This document shows positions 52,597 to 61,258 of a stretch of DNA of 64,000 nucleotides, piece after piece (position 1 is the first letter of the stretch; each line of letters opens with the position of its first letter). The position numbers and the translations under genes are program-made. The notes under the pieces were generated by a model, which did no database searches, was not told where the DNA came from, and saw only the letters and a program-made list of their open reading frames with translations. Source of the stretch: Nocardia arizonensis (GTDB lineage Bacteria; Actinomycetota; Actinomycetes; Mycobacteriales; Mycobacteriaceae); contig NZ_LGYZ01000082.1 in NCBI RefSeq assembly GCF_001310275.1, forward strand, positions 1 through 64,000, read 5' to 3'.

Positions 52597-53867
52597 CGCT
52601 GACCACCCCGGTTCGCCGCGTCTTGATTCCATCGCAGGTACATCACCGCCACATCGTCGGCCAGTCCGCCGTGTTGGGCGGCCAGCTTCTCCGCGCGCTC
52701 GATCAGCGCGTCCACGAATTCCGCGGGCGGGTGACCGGAAAGGTCACGCGCCAGCCGCAACAGCCCCGCTTCGCCCAAACGTTCCTGCCCCGAACCTATA
52801 TGGCCCTCGAAAAGGCCGTCGGTGAACAGCAGCAGCCCGGTACCCATCGGCATCCGCACCTCCTGCGGCGGCCAATCGGCCTGTCCCGGTAGGAAACCCA
52901 GCGCCGGGCCGCCCGGCACCTCGATCATGTCGATCCCGGCGCCGTCGAAGACGAACATGCCGTGGTGCCCGGCGCGCAGCACCGACGCCGTGCGCCGGGC
53001 GGGGTCGAGCACGAGTGTGGTCACCGTGGCGAAGGTGCGCCGCCCGGTGCGTTCGGCCAGCAGCACCTCCTCGAGCACCGCGAGTTGGCGGGTGCCGGTG
53101 ATACCGCTCAGAACCAGTGTGCGCCAGGCCAATCGGAGCGCGACCCCGATAGCGGCCTCGTCGGGTCCGTGTCCCGAGATGTCGCCGATCAGCGCGTGCA
53201 CGGTGCCGTCGTCGTGCTGGACGACATCGTAGAAATCACCGCCGAGCAGCGCTCTGACCCGACCGGGCCGATATCGCGAGACCACGTCGATGACGCGCTC
53301 CCCGCGCAACAGCGGGGTCGGCAGCAGTCCGCGTTCCAGGCGCGCGTTCTCCTCCGCGCGCATCTGACTGGTGCGCAGCGCCGCCGCCGCCAGTTCGGTC
53401 TGCTTACGCTGAATGGCGTATCGGATTGCGCGGCCGAACAATTCGGGTTCGACGCGACCCTTGACCAGATAGTCCTGCGCGCCCGCGGCGACCGCGGCCA
53501 GACCGGTCTGCTCCTGGTCGAGGCCCGTCAACACCACCACCGGGACATGTTCGGCGTAGTCGTGGATGCGGGCCAGCGCGTCGAGTCCGTGCGCGTCGGG
53601 CAGGTTCAAGTCGAGCAGGACGCAATCGGGCCGCCGGTCGGCCAGCCGCGCGCACGCCTCGGCGATCGAACTGGCGCGAATGAGACGCAGTCCCGGCGCG
53701 CCGTCGGCGACCAACTCCTCCACCAGGAGCGCGTCGCCCTCGTCGTCCTCGACCAGCAATACCAGCGGTTCCGGCCGATGCCACACTCCCGCACCCATGT
53801 GATCCAGTGTCGCCTCGGTTACGGACAGGGGCGGCGGGACGCCCACACCGTCACTTCCGACCGACAT
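52593..53867 (-). CDS. Receiver-PP2C phosphatase (RsbU-like)
   Basis: About 424 residues. Receiver domain at about 33-155 (LVLLVEDDEGDALLVEELVADG, CVLLDLNLPDAHG), a coiled linker (LRTSQMRAEENARLERGLLP) and a SpoIIE/PP2C phosphatase with metal aspartates in LLGGDFYDVV, GDISGHGPDEAAIG and FTDGLFEG. It would dephosphorylate the RsbV-type STAS protein and so release SigF when its receiver is phosphorylated. ATG 53867 has AAGGAG 10 bases upstream and is preferred over an earlier in-frame start. Confidence 0.93.
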   Translation of the reverse strand: MSVGSDGVGVPPPLSVTEATLDHMGAGVWHRPEPLVLLVEDDEGDALLVEELVADGAPGLRLIRASSIAEACARLADRRPDCVLLDLNLPDAHGLDALARIHDYAEHVPVVVLTGLDQEQTGLAAVAAGAQDYLVKGRVEPELFGRAIRYAIQRKQTELAAAALRTSQMRAEENARLERGLLPTPLLRGERVIDVVSRYRPGRVRALLGGDFYDVVQHDDGTVHALIGDISGHGPDEAAIGVALRLAWRTLVLSGITGTRQLAVLEEVLLAERTGRRTFATVTTLVLDPARRTASVLRAGHHGMFVFDGAGIDMIEVPGGPALGFLPGQADWPPQEVRMPMGTGLLLFTDGLFEGHIGSGQERLGEAGLLRLARDLSGHPPAEFVDALIERAEKLAAQHGGLADDVAVMYLRWNQDAANRGGQR

Positions 53868-54217
53868 TCGCACCGATCTCCTTCTCGTCCGGCGATGGAT
53901 ACTCACCGTCCTGGCACGGACGCGGACGCCACGGCCACCCTGGGCGAACGGCGAGGGAAGTCGACCGGATCACGCACGCGCCCGCGGTGCGGCGATCAGC
54001 ACGCCGGTTCGCCACGGGATGGGCCGTCGTGGCCCCGCGTACGGCTCGACTGTCGAGCCCGAACTCATCAACACCTGGAGTACCCGGCCTTTCCGGATCA
54101 GCGGACCCCTCGGAGCCGCGGCTCCCATGAAGGGCTGACGTAGCCTAGCGGGTCGGCGACGACGATCGCAGCGGGAGCCCCTTCGACCTGCGCCGACGAT
54201 TTGGGCATACTCGTGCG
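53868..54217. other. Divergent intergenic region of the SigF module
   Basis: The 350 bases between the PP2C gene and the PAS-ANTAR gene hold no supported gene. CATACT at 54206-54211 ends 6 bases before the GTG of the PAS-ANTAR gene and TTCGAC lies 18 bases further up, a possible leaderless promoter. Nothing clear was seen for the PP2C side. Confidence 0.4.
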
Positions 54218-54910
54218 GTGACCGAAATCGAAGAAGTTCTACCGCTCGGCGACGAGGCGGCCGGACAGGTGCTCGGCGGCGGCGTTCCGCTCACGGCGGG
54301 TCGGTTCGGCTTCCGTTTCGTCGATCAACGGTGGGAATGGTCCGACGAGGTCGCCGCGATGCACGGATACGCGGCGGGCGAGGCCCATCCCACCACCGAG
54401 CTGCTGCTCTCGCACAAACATCCCGAGGATCGGGACTACGTCGCCGGGCTCATCTCCGATATGGTCACCAATTCGGTGCCCTTCTGTAGCCGCCACCGCA
54501 TCATCGACACCGCGGGCGCACCGCACGAGGTGATCGTGCTCTCCGATCAACTCCTGGAGGACGAGGAGGTCGTCGGGGTCGAGGGCTACTACATCGACCT
54601 CACCGAGGTCATCGACGAGGAACGCAGGCAAGCGCTCGACGAGGCACTGCCGGATCTACAGGAGTCGCGGGCGGCGATCGAACAGGCCAAGGGCGTGCTG
54701 CGCTACGTCTACCGCATCAGCTCCGACCAGGCGTTCGGAGTGCTGCGGTGGCGCTCGCAGGAGACCAACACCAAACTGCGCGACCTCGCCGCTCAGATCA
54801 TGACCGATCTGGGCACCCTCCCGGGCCCGGCCGTGCACACCCAGACCCAGTTCGACCATCTGCTGCTCACCGCCCACCAGCGCGTCGTCTCCGCGGACCG
54901 GGAGGACTGA
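54218..54910 (+). CDS. PAS-ANTAR RNA-binding regulator
   Basis: A 230-residue protein with a PAS domain (FRFVDQRWEWSDEVAAMHGY ... HRIIDTAGAPHEVIVLSDQLL, residues about 30-135) and an ANTAR domain (ESRAAIEQAKGVLRYVYRISSDQAFGVLRWRSQETNTKLRDLAAQI, about 150-205). ANTAR dimers bind paired-hairpin RNA and prevent termination, so this is probably an antiterminator controlled by its PAS ligand or by the neighbouring signalling proteins. GTG 54218, probably leaderless. It closes the signalling island next to gatA. Confidence 0.9.
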   Translation: MTEIEEVLPLGDEAAGQVLGGGVPLTAGRFGFRFVDQRWEWSDEVAAMHGYAAGEAHPTTELLLSHKHPEDRDYVAGLISDMVTNSVPFCSRHRIIDTAGAPHEVIVLSDQLLEDEEVVGVEGYYIDLTEVIDEERRQALDEALPDLQESRAAIEQAKGVLRYVYRISSDQAFGVLRWRSQETNTKLRDLAAQIMTDLGTLPGPAVHTQTQFDHLLLTAHQRVVSADRED

Positions 54911-54959
54911 CCGTCCCCTCCCGGCCCGGCAGCGCACGGGCGCGGGAAGGGCGATTGGA

Positions 54960-56432
54960 TCAGGCGATGGGTCCGCGGGCGGCCTCGTAGGCGGCGGCGA
55001 CCCGGTAGAGCCGATCGTCGGCGAGGGCGGGAGCCATGATCTGGAGACCGACCGGCAGTCCGTCGTCCTCGCTCAGCCCGGACGGCACCGACATGGCGGG
55101 ATGGCCGGCCAGGTTGGTGGGCAGGGTGCACAGGTCCGACAGGTACATGGCCAGCGGATCGTCGACCTTCTCGCCGAGCTTCCACGGCGTGAACGGACTC
55201 GTCGGCGAGACGAGCACGTCGACCTGTTCGTAGGCGCGGTCGAAGTCGCGGGTGATGAGCGTGCGCACCTTGAGCGCCTGACCGTAGTAGGCGTCGTAGT
55301 AGCCCGCCGACAGCGCGTAGGTGCCGATCATGATACGGCGCTTGACCTCCGGGCCGAATCCGGCGGCGCGGGTGGCCGCCATGACCTGTTCGGCACTGTG
55401 CCTGCCGTCGTCGTCGACGCGCAATCCGTAGCGCATCGCGTCGAAACGGGCCAGGTTGGACGAGACCTCGCTCGGCATGACCAGGTAGTAGGCCGACAGC
55501 GCGTACTCGAAGTGCGGGCAGGAGACCTCGACCACCTCGGCGCCGAGTTCGCGCAGCAGCGCGACCGCGGCGTCGAAGGAGGCGATGACACCGGATTGGT
55601 AACTGTCGGAGTGCAATTCCTTCACCACGCCGACCTTGAACCCGCGCAGATCCCCGCGCGCGCCCTCGCGGGCCGCGGCGACCACCGGCGGGATCGGCAC
55701 GTCGCGGGAGGTCGAATCGCGCGGATCGTAGCCTGCGATGACCTCGTGCAGCAGCGCGGTGTCGAGCACCGTACGCCCGCACGGGCCGCCCTGGTCCAGC
55801 GAGGAGGCGCAGGCGACCAGACCGTAACGCGAGACGGTGCCGTAGGTGGGTTTGGTGCCGACGGTCGCGGTAACGGCGGCGGGCTGGCGGATGGAGCCGC
55901 CGGTATCGGTGCCGATGGCCAGTGGCGCCTGGTGCGAGGCCAGCGCCGCGGCCGAACCGCCGCCCGAGCCGCCCGGAATGCGCGAGGTGTCCCACGGGTT
56001 GCGGGTGGGGCCGTAAGCCGAGTTCTCGGTGGAGGAGCCCATGGCGAACTCGTCCATGTTGGTCTTGCCGAGAATCGGGATGCCCGCGGCCCGCAAACGC
56101 TCGGTAACCGTAGCGTCGTAGGGCGAGACCCAGCCTTCCAAGATCTTGGAGGCACAGGTGGTGGGCGCGTCGACAGTGGTGAAGACGTCCTTGAGCGCCA
56201 AGGGAACTCCGGCCAGCGGCGAGGCGGGCGCCTTACCGTCGGCCAGCGCCGCGTCCACCGCGGCCGCCGCGGTGAGGGCCTGTTCGCCGGAGATGTGCAG
56301 GAACGCGTGGATGTCGCCGTCCGCCTCGGCGATGCGGTCCAGATGCGCCTGGGTCACCTCGACGGAGGTGATCTCGCGCGCGTGGATCTGCTCGGCCAAC
56401 TCGGCCGCGGTGCGGGTGGTCAGGTCGCTCAT
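54960..56432 (-). CDS. gatA: Asp/Glu-tRNA(Asn/Gln) amidotransferase subunit A
   Basis: A 490-residue amidase-signature glutaminase that supplies ammonia to GatB. The catalytic Ser-cisSer-Lys triad is visible: Lys in LALKDVFTT, and [13 protein letters not shown] with [12 protein letters not shown]. Length is standard. ATG 56432 with GGGAG upstream, 49 bases after gatC, forming the gatC-gatA operon. gatB and pfkA, which flank gatA in mycobacteria, are 28.8 kb or more away. Confidence 0.96.
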   Translation of the reverse strand: MSDLTTRTAAELAEQIHAREITSVEVTQAHLDRIAEADGDIHAFLHISGEQALTAAAAVDAALADGKAPASPLAGVPLALKDVFTTVDAPTTCASKILEGWVSPYDATVTERLRAAGIPILGKTNMDEFAMGSSTENSAYGPTRNPWDTSRIPGGSGGGSAAALASHQAPLAIGTDTGGSIRQPAAVTATVGTKPTYGTVSRYGLVACASSLDQGGPCGRTVLDTALLHEVIAGYDPRDSTSRDVPIPPVVAAAREGARGDLRGFKVGVVKELHSDSYQSGVIASFDAAVALLRELGAEVVEVSCPHFEYALSAYYLVMPSEVSSNLARFDAMRYGLRVDDDGRHSAEQVMAATRAAGFGPEVKRRIMIGTYALSAGYYDAYYGQALKVRTLITRDFDRAYEQVDVLVSPTSPFTPWKLGEKVDDPLAMYLSDLCTLPTNLAGHPAMSVPSGLSEDDGLPVGLQIMAPALADDRLYRVAAAYEAARGPIA

Positions 56433-56481
56433 GCCGCCACTCCCGACCCCACGGCCCCGATCGCCACCGGATACACCGCGC

Positions 56482-56781
56482 TCATTCGCCCTCTCCCAGG
56501 ATCTGCGGAACCATGAATCGCTGCTCCTCCACCGCGGGCGCGCCCGAGAGCGCCTCCTCCGGGGTGAGGCTCGGCCGGACCTCGTCGGGCCGGGTCACAT
56601 TCGTCGCCGGATTCGGCGAGGAGGTGGGCGGAACATCCGCGGCGGCGACCTCGGAGATGGTCCGCACGTGGCTCAGGATCGAATCCAGCTGACCGGCGAA
56701 CTGGTCCAGTTCGGCATCGGACAGCGCGAGCCGGGACAGCCGGGCGAGGTGTGCGACCTCGTCGCGGGAGATGGCGGGCAC
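56482..56781 (-). CDS. gatC: Asp/Glu-tRNA(Asn/Gln) amidotransferase subunit C
   Basis: A 99-residue subunit that wraps around GatA and Gat[21 protein letters not shown] and the C-terminal [25 protein letters not shown] are family hallmarks. The GTG at 56781 has AAGGGG 7 bases upstream and gives the usual length; the frame is open 26 codons further upstream but is not needed. Confidence 0.95.
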   Translation of the reverse strand: MPAISRDEVAHLARLSRLALSDAELDQFAGQLDSILSHVRTISEVAAADVPPTSSPNPATNVTRPDEVRPSLTPEEALSGAPAVEEQRFMVPQILGEGE

Positions 56782-57046
56782 CGCGGGACCCCTTTCGGCA
56801 TGGTTGAGCGTGGAGAATTCGGCCATCGGACAGCCTAGACCCCGACCGGGCCCGCACATCTTCCGCGCCCGGAAAGCGACGACACACCCCCTCGACTAGA
56901 GCGACACGCCGCCATGTCTCGAATTTGCCGCGTGGCGTTCCTCACTGGACGCAATTCGAGTCGATAACGGACCCTCCGGGGTGTAAGTATTGCCGGACCG
57001 GGGTATCCGACATCCACGCTCGGCCGGCCAGAGGAAAGGATCGCGC

Positions 57047-57697
57047 GTGTCTTATCTGCTCCGCGTGCAACTTCCGGATCGCCCGGGAAGCCTCGGCGCA
57101 CTCGCGCTCGCATTGGGCTCCGTCGGCGCGGACATCCTCTCGCTTGACGTGGTGGAGCGCGGCGCGGGCTTCGCGGTCGACGACCTCGTCGTGGAGGTGC
57201 CGCCCAACTCACTGCCCGACACCCTCATCACGGCCGCCGAATCCCTCGGCGACGTGCACGTCGACTCCATCCGCCCGTATTCGGGCGTCCTGGACACCCA
57301 CCGCGAACTCGAACTGATCGATCAGGTGGCGGGCGCCCGCGACGACCGCATGCAGGTCCTCGTCGACGGCGTGCCACGGGTGCTTCGCGTCGGCTGGTGC
57401 ACGATCATCGACGTCGGCCCGCAGGGCGCCTACCGAGTGGTCGGCAGTCAGAGCGCACCGCAGACCCAGGCCGGTTCGGCGCCCTGGATGCCGCTGGACA
57501 AGCCGACATCCCTCGATTCCGAGGCGGACTGGGTGCCGCAGATCTGGCGCGACATGGACACCAAACTCGCCGCCGCCCCGCTGGGCAACTCGGGCAAGGT
57601 GCTGATGCTCGGCCGCCCCGGCGGGCCGGACTTCCGCCCCTCGGAGGTCGCGCGCCTCGGCTACCTCGCGGGCATCGTCGCGGGCGTGCTCGGCTGA
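57047..57697 (+). CDS. ACT-domain protein (Rv3013-like)
   Basis: A 216-residue cytoplasmic protein with an N-terminal ACT domain (LLRVQLPDRPGSLGALALALGSVGADILSLDVV) and a C-terminal region of unknown fold ending VLMLGRPGGPDFRPSEVARLGYLAGIVAGVLG. It matches the conserved gene divergent from gatC in mycobacteria. It probably binds an amino acid, but the regulated partner is unknown. GTG 57047 with GAGGAAAGGA upstream. Confidence 0.88.
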   Translation: MSYLLRVQLPDRPGSLGALALALGSVGADILSLDVVERGAGFAVDDLVVEVPPNSLPDTLITAAESLGDVHVDSIRPYSGVLDTHRELELIDQVAGARDDRMQVLVDGVPRVLRVGWCTIIDVGPQGAYRVVGSQSAPQTQAGSAPWMPLDKPTSLDSEADWVPQIWRDMDTKLAAAPLGNSGKVLMLGRPGGPDFRPSEVARLGYLAGIVAGVLG

Positions 57698-57707
57698 GCC
57701 GGGGCAA

Positions 57708-58217
57708 TCACCGCAGCGGTAGCCGCAGCACGGTCAGCGGGTCGCCCGCGTTGGTGAACCAGTCCCGTTCGGGGACCGGGCGAAATCCGAGCCGGTCGTA
57801 GATGCGGCGCGCGTCGACCATCCCGGCCATGGTGGTGAGCACCACCGCTTCGAATCCTTCCGCGAGGCCCGTCTCGATCACCCCGCGCACCAACGCCGTT
57901 CCCGCCCCGAGACCGCGCGCGGCCCGCGACACCGCGAGCATGCGGAACTCGATCTCCCCGGGCCGGGCGATGTCGGCGTATGCGGTGCCCGGACGCGCGA
58001 CCGTCAGCGAGCCGAGAACCTCGCCGTCGCCGTCGGTCGCGACCAGGATCTGCGCGGCGGCCGCGCGACGGGCGGTATCGGCGAGTTCGTCGACATAGGG
58101 ACTCGCGGACCGCACGTATCCCTCGCCCACGTAGACCTCGAGGGTCAGCGCGCGCACCGCCTCGAAATCCCCGGGGACGGCCGTGCGGATCGGCGGTGCG
58201 GCGTCATTGTCACCCAT
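57708..58217 (-). CDS. GNAT-family N-acetyltransferase
   Basis: A 169-residue acetyltransferase: IRTAVPGDFEAVRALTLEVY, strand 4/A motif EFRMLAVSRAARGLGAGTALVRGVIE for acetyl-CoA binding, and the late YDRLGFRPVPERDW. The substrate cannot be told. ATG 58217 chosen (MGDNDAAPP); an earlier in-frame start is unlikely. Confidence 0.88.
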   Translation of the reverse strand: MGDNDAAPPIRTAVPGDFEAVRALTLEVYVGEGYVRSASPYVDELADTARRAAAAQILVATDGDGEVLGSLTVARPGTAYADIARPGEIEFRMLAVSRAARGLGAGTALVRGVIETGLAEGFEAVVLTTMAGMVDARRIYDRLGFRPVPERDWFTNAGDPLTVLRLPLR

Positions 58218-58283
58218 GCTCGGCATCCTGCCATCCGGCCGCGGCGTCGCCGAGCCGCTGAGCCGCACGTCACAGCCGTGCGG

Positions 58284-58637
58284 TCAGTCACCGAGGGCCG
58301 GTCCCGCCCCCGAGTCCACGACCCGCCATCGATTCGGCTTGCCCGCCGGATAGATCACCGACAGGTGGTCGCCAATGGCGGGCCAACTCCGCACATCCCA
58401 CGCGAAACGTCCGTACACCACGGTGCCGGGGACCGTCGGACCGCTCAGTTCGCCGGTGATGGTCACGTACTGCAAACCCTCGGCATCAGGACGCGGACTG
58501 ACCCCGGTCACGTAGAGCGAGCCCCGTTCCGGCTCCGCGCCGCCGAATCCGCCGCCACCGCCCCGACCGCGCCGGTACAGCACGAGCACGGCGATCAAGG
58601 TCGTGACCATGATGATCAGCATCGCGATTTCCAGCAT
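58284..58637 (-). CDS. 117-residue membrane-anchored protein of unknown function
   Basis: One N-terminal membrane helix (MLEIAMLIIMVTTLIAVLVLY), a Gly/Arg linker and a small soluble domain (SLYVTGVSPRPDAEGLQYVTITGELSGPT ... FAWDVRSWPAIGDHLSVIYPAGKPNRW), probably a beta-rich cytoplasmic or external domain. GGGGAA precedes the ATG. It sits between the AAA-type ATPase and the GNAT gene on the same strand. No family recognised. Confidence 0.75.
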   Translation of the reverse strand: MLEIAMLIIMVTTLIAVLVLYRRGRGGGGGFGGAEPERGSLYVTGVSPRPDAEGLQYVTITGELSGPTVPGTVVYGRFAWDVRSWPAIGDHLSVIYPAGKPNRWRVVDSGAGPALGD

Positions 58638-58682
58638 TTCCCCACTGTATGGCCGCCGAGCGTCGTGGCGGCGCGCCTGCGG

Positions 58683-59930
58683 TCACAGCACCGCGAGTTC
58701 GCTGGTCCCGCGCTCGGTCCGCCGCACCTGCCACAGTGCGGTGTCCGCGCGCCGTCCCCGCCCGTCGCCGATCAGCCCGCGGTCGGCGGTGGTGAAGATC
58801 AATTGGGCCCCACGGACATTCGTCTCCGGCGCGCGGAACATGTCGATGAGTCCGCGGGTGAGTCCGGCAGGCAGCCGCGCGCCGATATCGTCGACGGCGA
58901 GCACCTTGCCCTCCTCCAGCGCCTCGAGCACGGCGGGCAGCAGCGACAGCAGCGACAGGGCGGCCGCCGATTCGTCGGCGATGTCGAACGGCGTCGCGAT
59001 ACCCGCGTGCACGAGGTTCAGCCCAACACCGCGGCGGGCGACCATGCGCGAATACAGCGCGTCGCGGGCGGCCCGCAAGGTGGTGAGCTCACGGGCGAGC
59101 ACCAGCGCGGTGACACCGTGTTCACGCAGCAGCAGATCGGCGTGGCCGGGCGAGGTCGCGCACAGTTCGACCTGTTTCGCGGTGCCCGCGATATCCGCGT
59201 CGAGTTCACGCAGGTAGTCGGCATACATCGGGTCAGGATCGGCGATGAGCACATCGGTGATGCCCAGTTCGGCCGCGCGCAGCTCCCCCAGCAGCCGCGC
59301 GGCGCTGTCGGGGGAGCGCGACAGATACGCACCGAGACGGTGGGCGACCTCGGTGGGCTCCGCGGTCCCGCGCCGCACCTCCAGCACCGAGGAGAACCAG
59401 CGATAGGCGGGCACCAGCGCCTCGGCGTACATCTGACCGGCCAGGCTCAGCAGCAGCGCATTGGGCCGCACCAACGGGACCAGCGCCGCTATTCCGAAAC
59501 GCGCCGCCTCGAACATGGGGCCGATCTTGATATCGATTCCGGTGCGCTCGAACACGATCCGTTTGCGCGAGCGCGGATGGGCATACAGCCATTCGGCGGC
59601 CACATCGGCGCTGTCGAGCTGGAAACCGTAGGTGTAGGGCACGCCCTCGGCCACGAAACCCGCGACGAATTCGCTGGGACGCTCGGGATACGCGAGATGC
59701 GGCACGCGCTCGGGCCCGGCGTATGGGTCCCAGCCGGTCACCGAATGCAGGACCGCGTCGCGCATCCGGGCGAGCGCGTCGACCAGACTCGATTTACCCG
59801 CGGCCGTCGCGCCGTGCACGGCGGTCACCGGCACGGCGATCGGTCCGGCGCCCCGAGACAGCCGCAACTCCTGTGGTTCGGCCAGCGAACGGTGATTGGT
59901 CACCCGAAAACTTCGCAGCATGGCCGACAT
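58683..59930 (-). CDS. AAA/ABC-type ATPase of the OLD/RloA/AbiL-like class
   Basis: About 415 residues. MLRSFRVTNHRSL... is the classic N-terminal strand of OLD/RecF-type ATPases; Walker A is GATAAGKSSL (40-49); Walker B is VLAVDDIGARLP, with Asp instead of the usual catalytic Glu; the terminal switch segment QLIFTTADRGLI has Ala-Asp where HD is usual. Related AAA_15/AAA_21 proteins often belong to phage-defence pairs with a nuclease or unknown partner; here the only neighbours are the small membrane protein downstream and a divergent secreted protein. Starts at 59930 or 59921. Reduced hydrolysis is possible. Confidence 0.75.
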   Translation of the reverse strand: MSAMLRSFRVTNHRSLAEPQELRLSRGAGPIAVPVTAVHGATAAGKSSLVDALARMRDAVLHSVTGWDPYAGPERVPHLAYPERPSEFVAGFVAEGVPYTYGFQLDSADVAAEWLYAHPRSRKRIVFERTGIDIKIGPMFEAARFGIAALVPLVRPNALLLSLAGQMYAEALVPAYRWFSSVLEVRRGTAEPTEVAHRLGAYLSRSPDSAARLLGELRAAELGITDVLIADPDPMYADYLRELDADIAGTAKQVELCATSPGHADLLLREHGVTALVLARELTTLRAARDALYSRMVARRGVGLNLVHAGIATPFDIADESAAALSLLSLLPAVLEALEEGKVLAVDDIGARLPAGLTRGLIDMFRAPETNVRGAQLIFTTADRGLIGDGRGRRADTALWQVRRTERGTSELAVL

Positions 59931-60081
59931 ACTTCCTGGCCGCCCGCCCTGTCGGGGTGCAACCCCACCGATCCGCGCGTCGTCGCCCGCTGCGACAAGC
60001 TCCGCGATCGGCGTTAGCATGCCTGGATGCGGCTGCCGGGCCGCGATATCGGGATGTGCCTGACAGGATGAGGGTTGCGCG

Positions 60082-60435
60082 ATGGGAAGTACGGTTCGTC
60101 GTCTCGTGGTTCGCGGTGGCGTCGCCGCCGCGGTCGGGATGGGGTCGCTGATCGTCCTCGGCCCCAAGGCCGCCGCCGAGGCGCCCTGCCCCGACGGCAC
60201 GGCCAGGGTCTTCTTCAACAACTCCACCAACACCTGCCAGAACGCCGGGACCGCCACCTACGCCGATCCCTGGGCCAGCCGGGTGTGCTCGACCTCGGGC
60301 GCGCGGGTCGTCATCGACACCACCGGTAAGCGCCGCGTCAACAAGCGCCATATCGAACTCGCCTCCGGCGGCTACTGCGCCCAGCTCGAACTCGACGGAC
60401 AGCAGAGCGCCACCATCCAGGTGAGCCCGGCCTGA
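60082..60435 (+). CDS. Secreted four-cysteine protein of unknown function
   Basis: A 117-residue exported protein: N-terminal VRRLVVRGGVAAAVGMGSLI signal, possibly Tat-compatible because of the RR pair, cleavage likely after AAAEA, then a mature domain of about 84 residues with four cysteines (CPDG, NTCQN, RVCST, GYCAQ) that could form two disulphides. ATGAGGG lies 7 bases before the ATG. Family not recognised. Confidence 0.7.
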   Translation: MGSTVRRLVVRGGVAAAVGMGSLIVLGPKAAAEAPCPDGTARVFFNNSTNTCQNAGTATYADPWASRVCSTSGARVVIDTTGKRRVNKRHIELASGGYCAQLELDGQQSATIQVSPA

Positions 60436-60550
60436 CCCCGGCGACGGCATCCCCACATCGGACGCGAGCCGGACTCGGCGCGCGCCGCCGACGGCATCGC
60501 GGAACGACACACGCGCGCACACCGCGCCTCGATGTCGCGGCGCGCGGTCG

Positions 60551-61258
60551 TCACTCGCGCAGGAGCAGCGCGCTGTCGCCGAATTCGTGCCACAGATAAC
60601 CGGTTTCGAGGGCCGCGGCGTAGACCGCGCGAACCAGGTCCGCACCCGCGACGGCCACCAACAGGTCGAGGTGCGATGCGCCGGGGGCGTGCCAACCGGT
60701 GATCAAGCCGTCGACCACCCGGGCGGACCGTTCGGGACCCAACACCAGTTCGGTCCAACCCGCAGCCGGGCGCACTCGGCCGGAGGACTCGACGGCCGAT
60801 TCCAGCGCGCGGGTGACGGTCGTGCCCACCGCGATCACCCGACCGCCCGCGGCGCGGGTCTGCTCGACCTGTCGCGCGGTCGCGGCGGGCACCTCGAAAC
60901 GCTCAGGACTCGGCGGCTCGCCGGTCTCCGGTGAGGAGACCCCGGTGTGCAGGGTGACCGGCGCCACCGCGATACCGCGGGTCACCAGGTCGAGCACCAG
61001 GCGATCGGTGAAGGGGCGTGCCGCGCTGGGCATTTCCGCACTGCCCGGAATACGGCCGAAGACCGTGGCGTAGTAGTGGGGCGACCACCGTTGCGGCACG
61101 TAGGCGTAGGTGATGGGTCTGCCGTGCGCCGCCATGAGTGCGGCCGGATCGGTATCGGCGTCGACGACCCACAACCGGCGCGCGGGCGGCAGCCACGGGC
61201 GGCGCAGCACCAGTCGCGCGCCGCCCGGCAGGAGTACCGCGCGCCGGCGGCGGCCATC
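60551..61258 (-). pseudogene. queA: queA, 5'-truncated at a breakpoint
   Basis: The C-terminal part of S-adenosylmethionine:tRNA ribosyltransferase-isomerase, the enzyme adding epoxyqueuosine's cyclopentyl ring precursor in tRNA queuosine synthesis. Diagnostic segments are present: PQRWSPHYYATVFGRIPGSAEMPSAARPF, VTLHTGVSS, GTTVTRALES and ITGWHAPGASHLDLL. Similarity begins near DGRRRRAVLLPGGARL at about 61,255; upstream the frame hits a stop at 61271-61273 and the sequence belongs to another gene. Roughly the first third is missing, so the gene is inactive unless expressed as a fragment. Confidence 0.85.

Noticed and set aside
59931..60257. In-frame upstream extension of the ATPase gene
   Set aside because: The extension overlaps the divergent secreted-protein gene and lacks similarity to ATPase starts, which begin at the LRSFRVTNHRSL strand.
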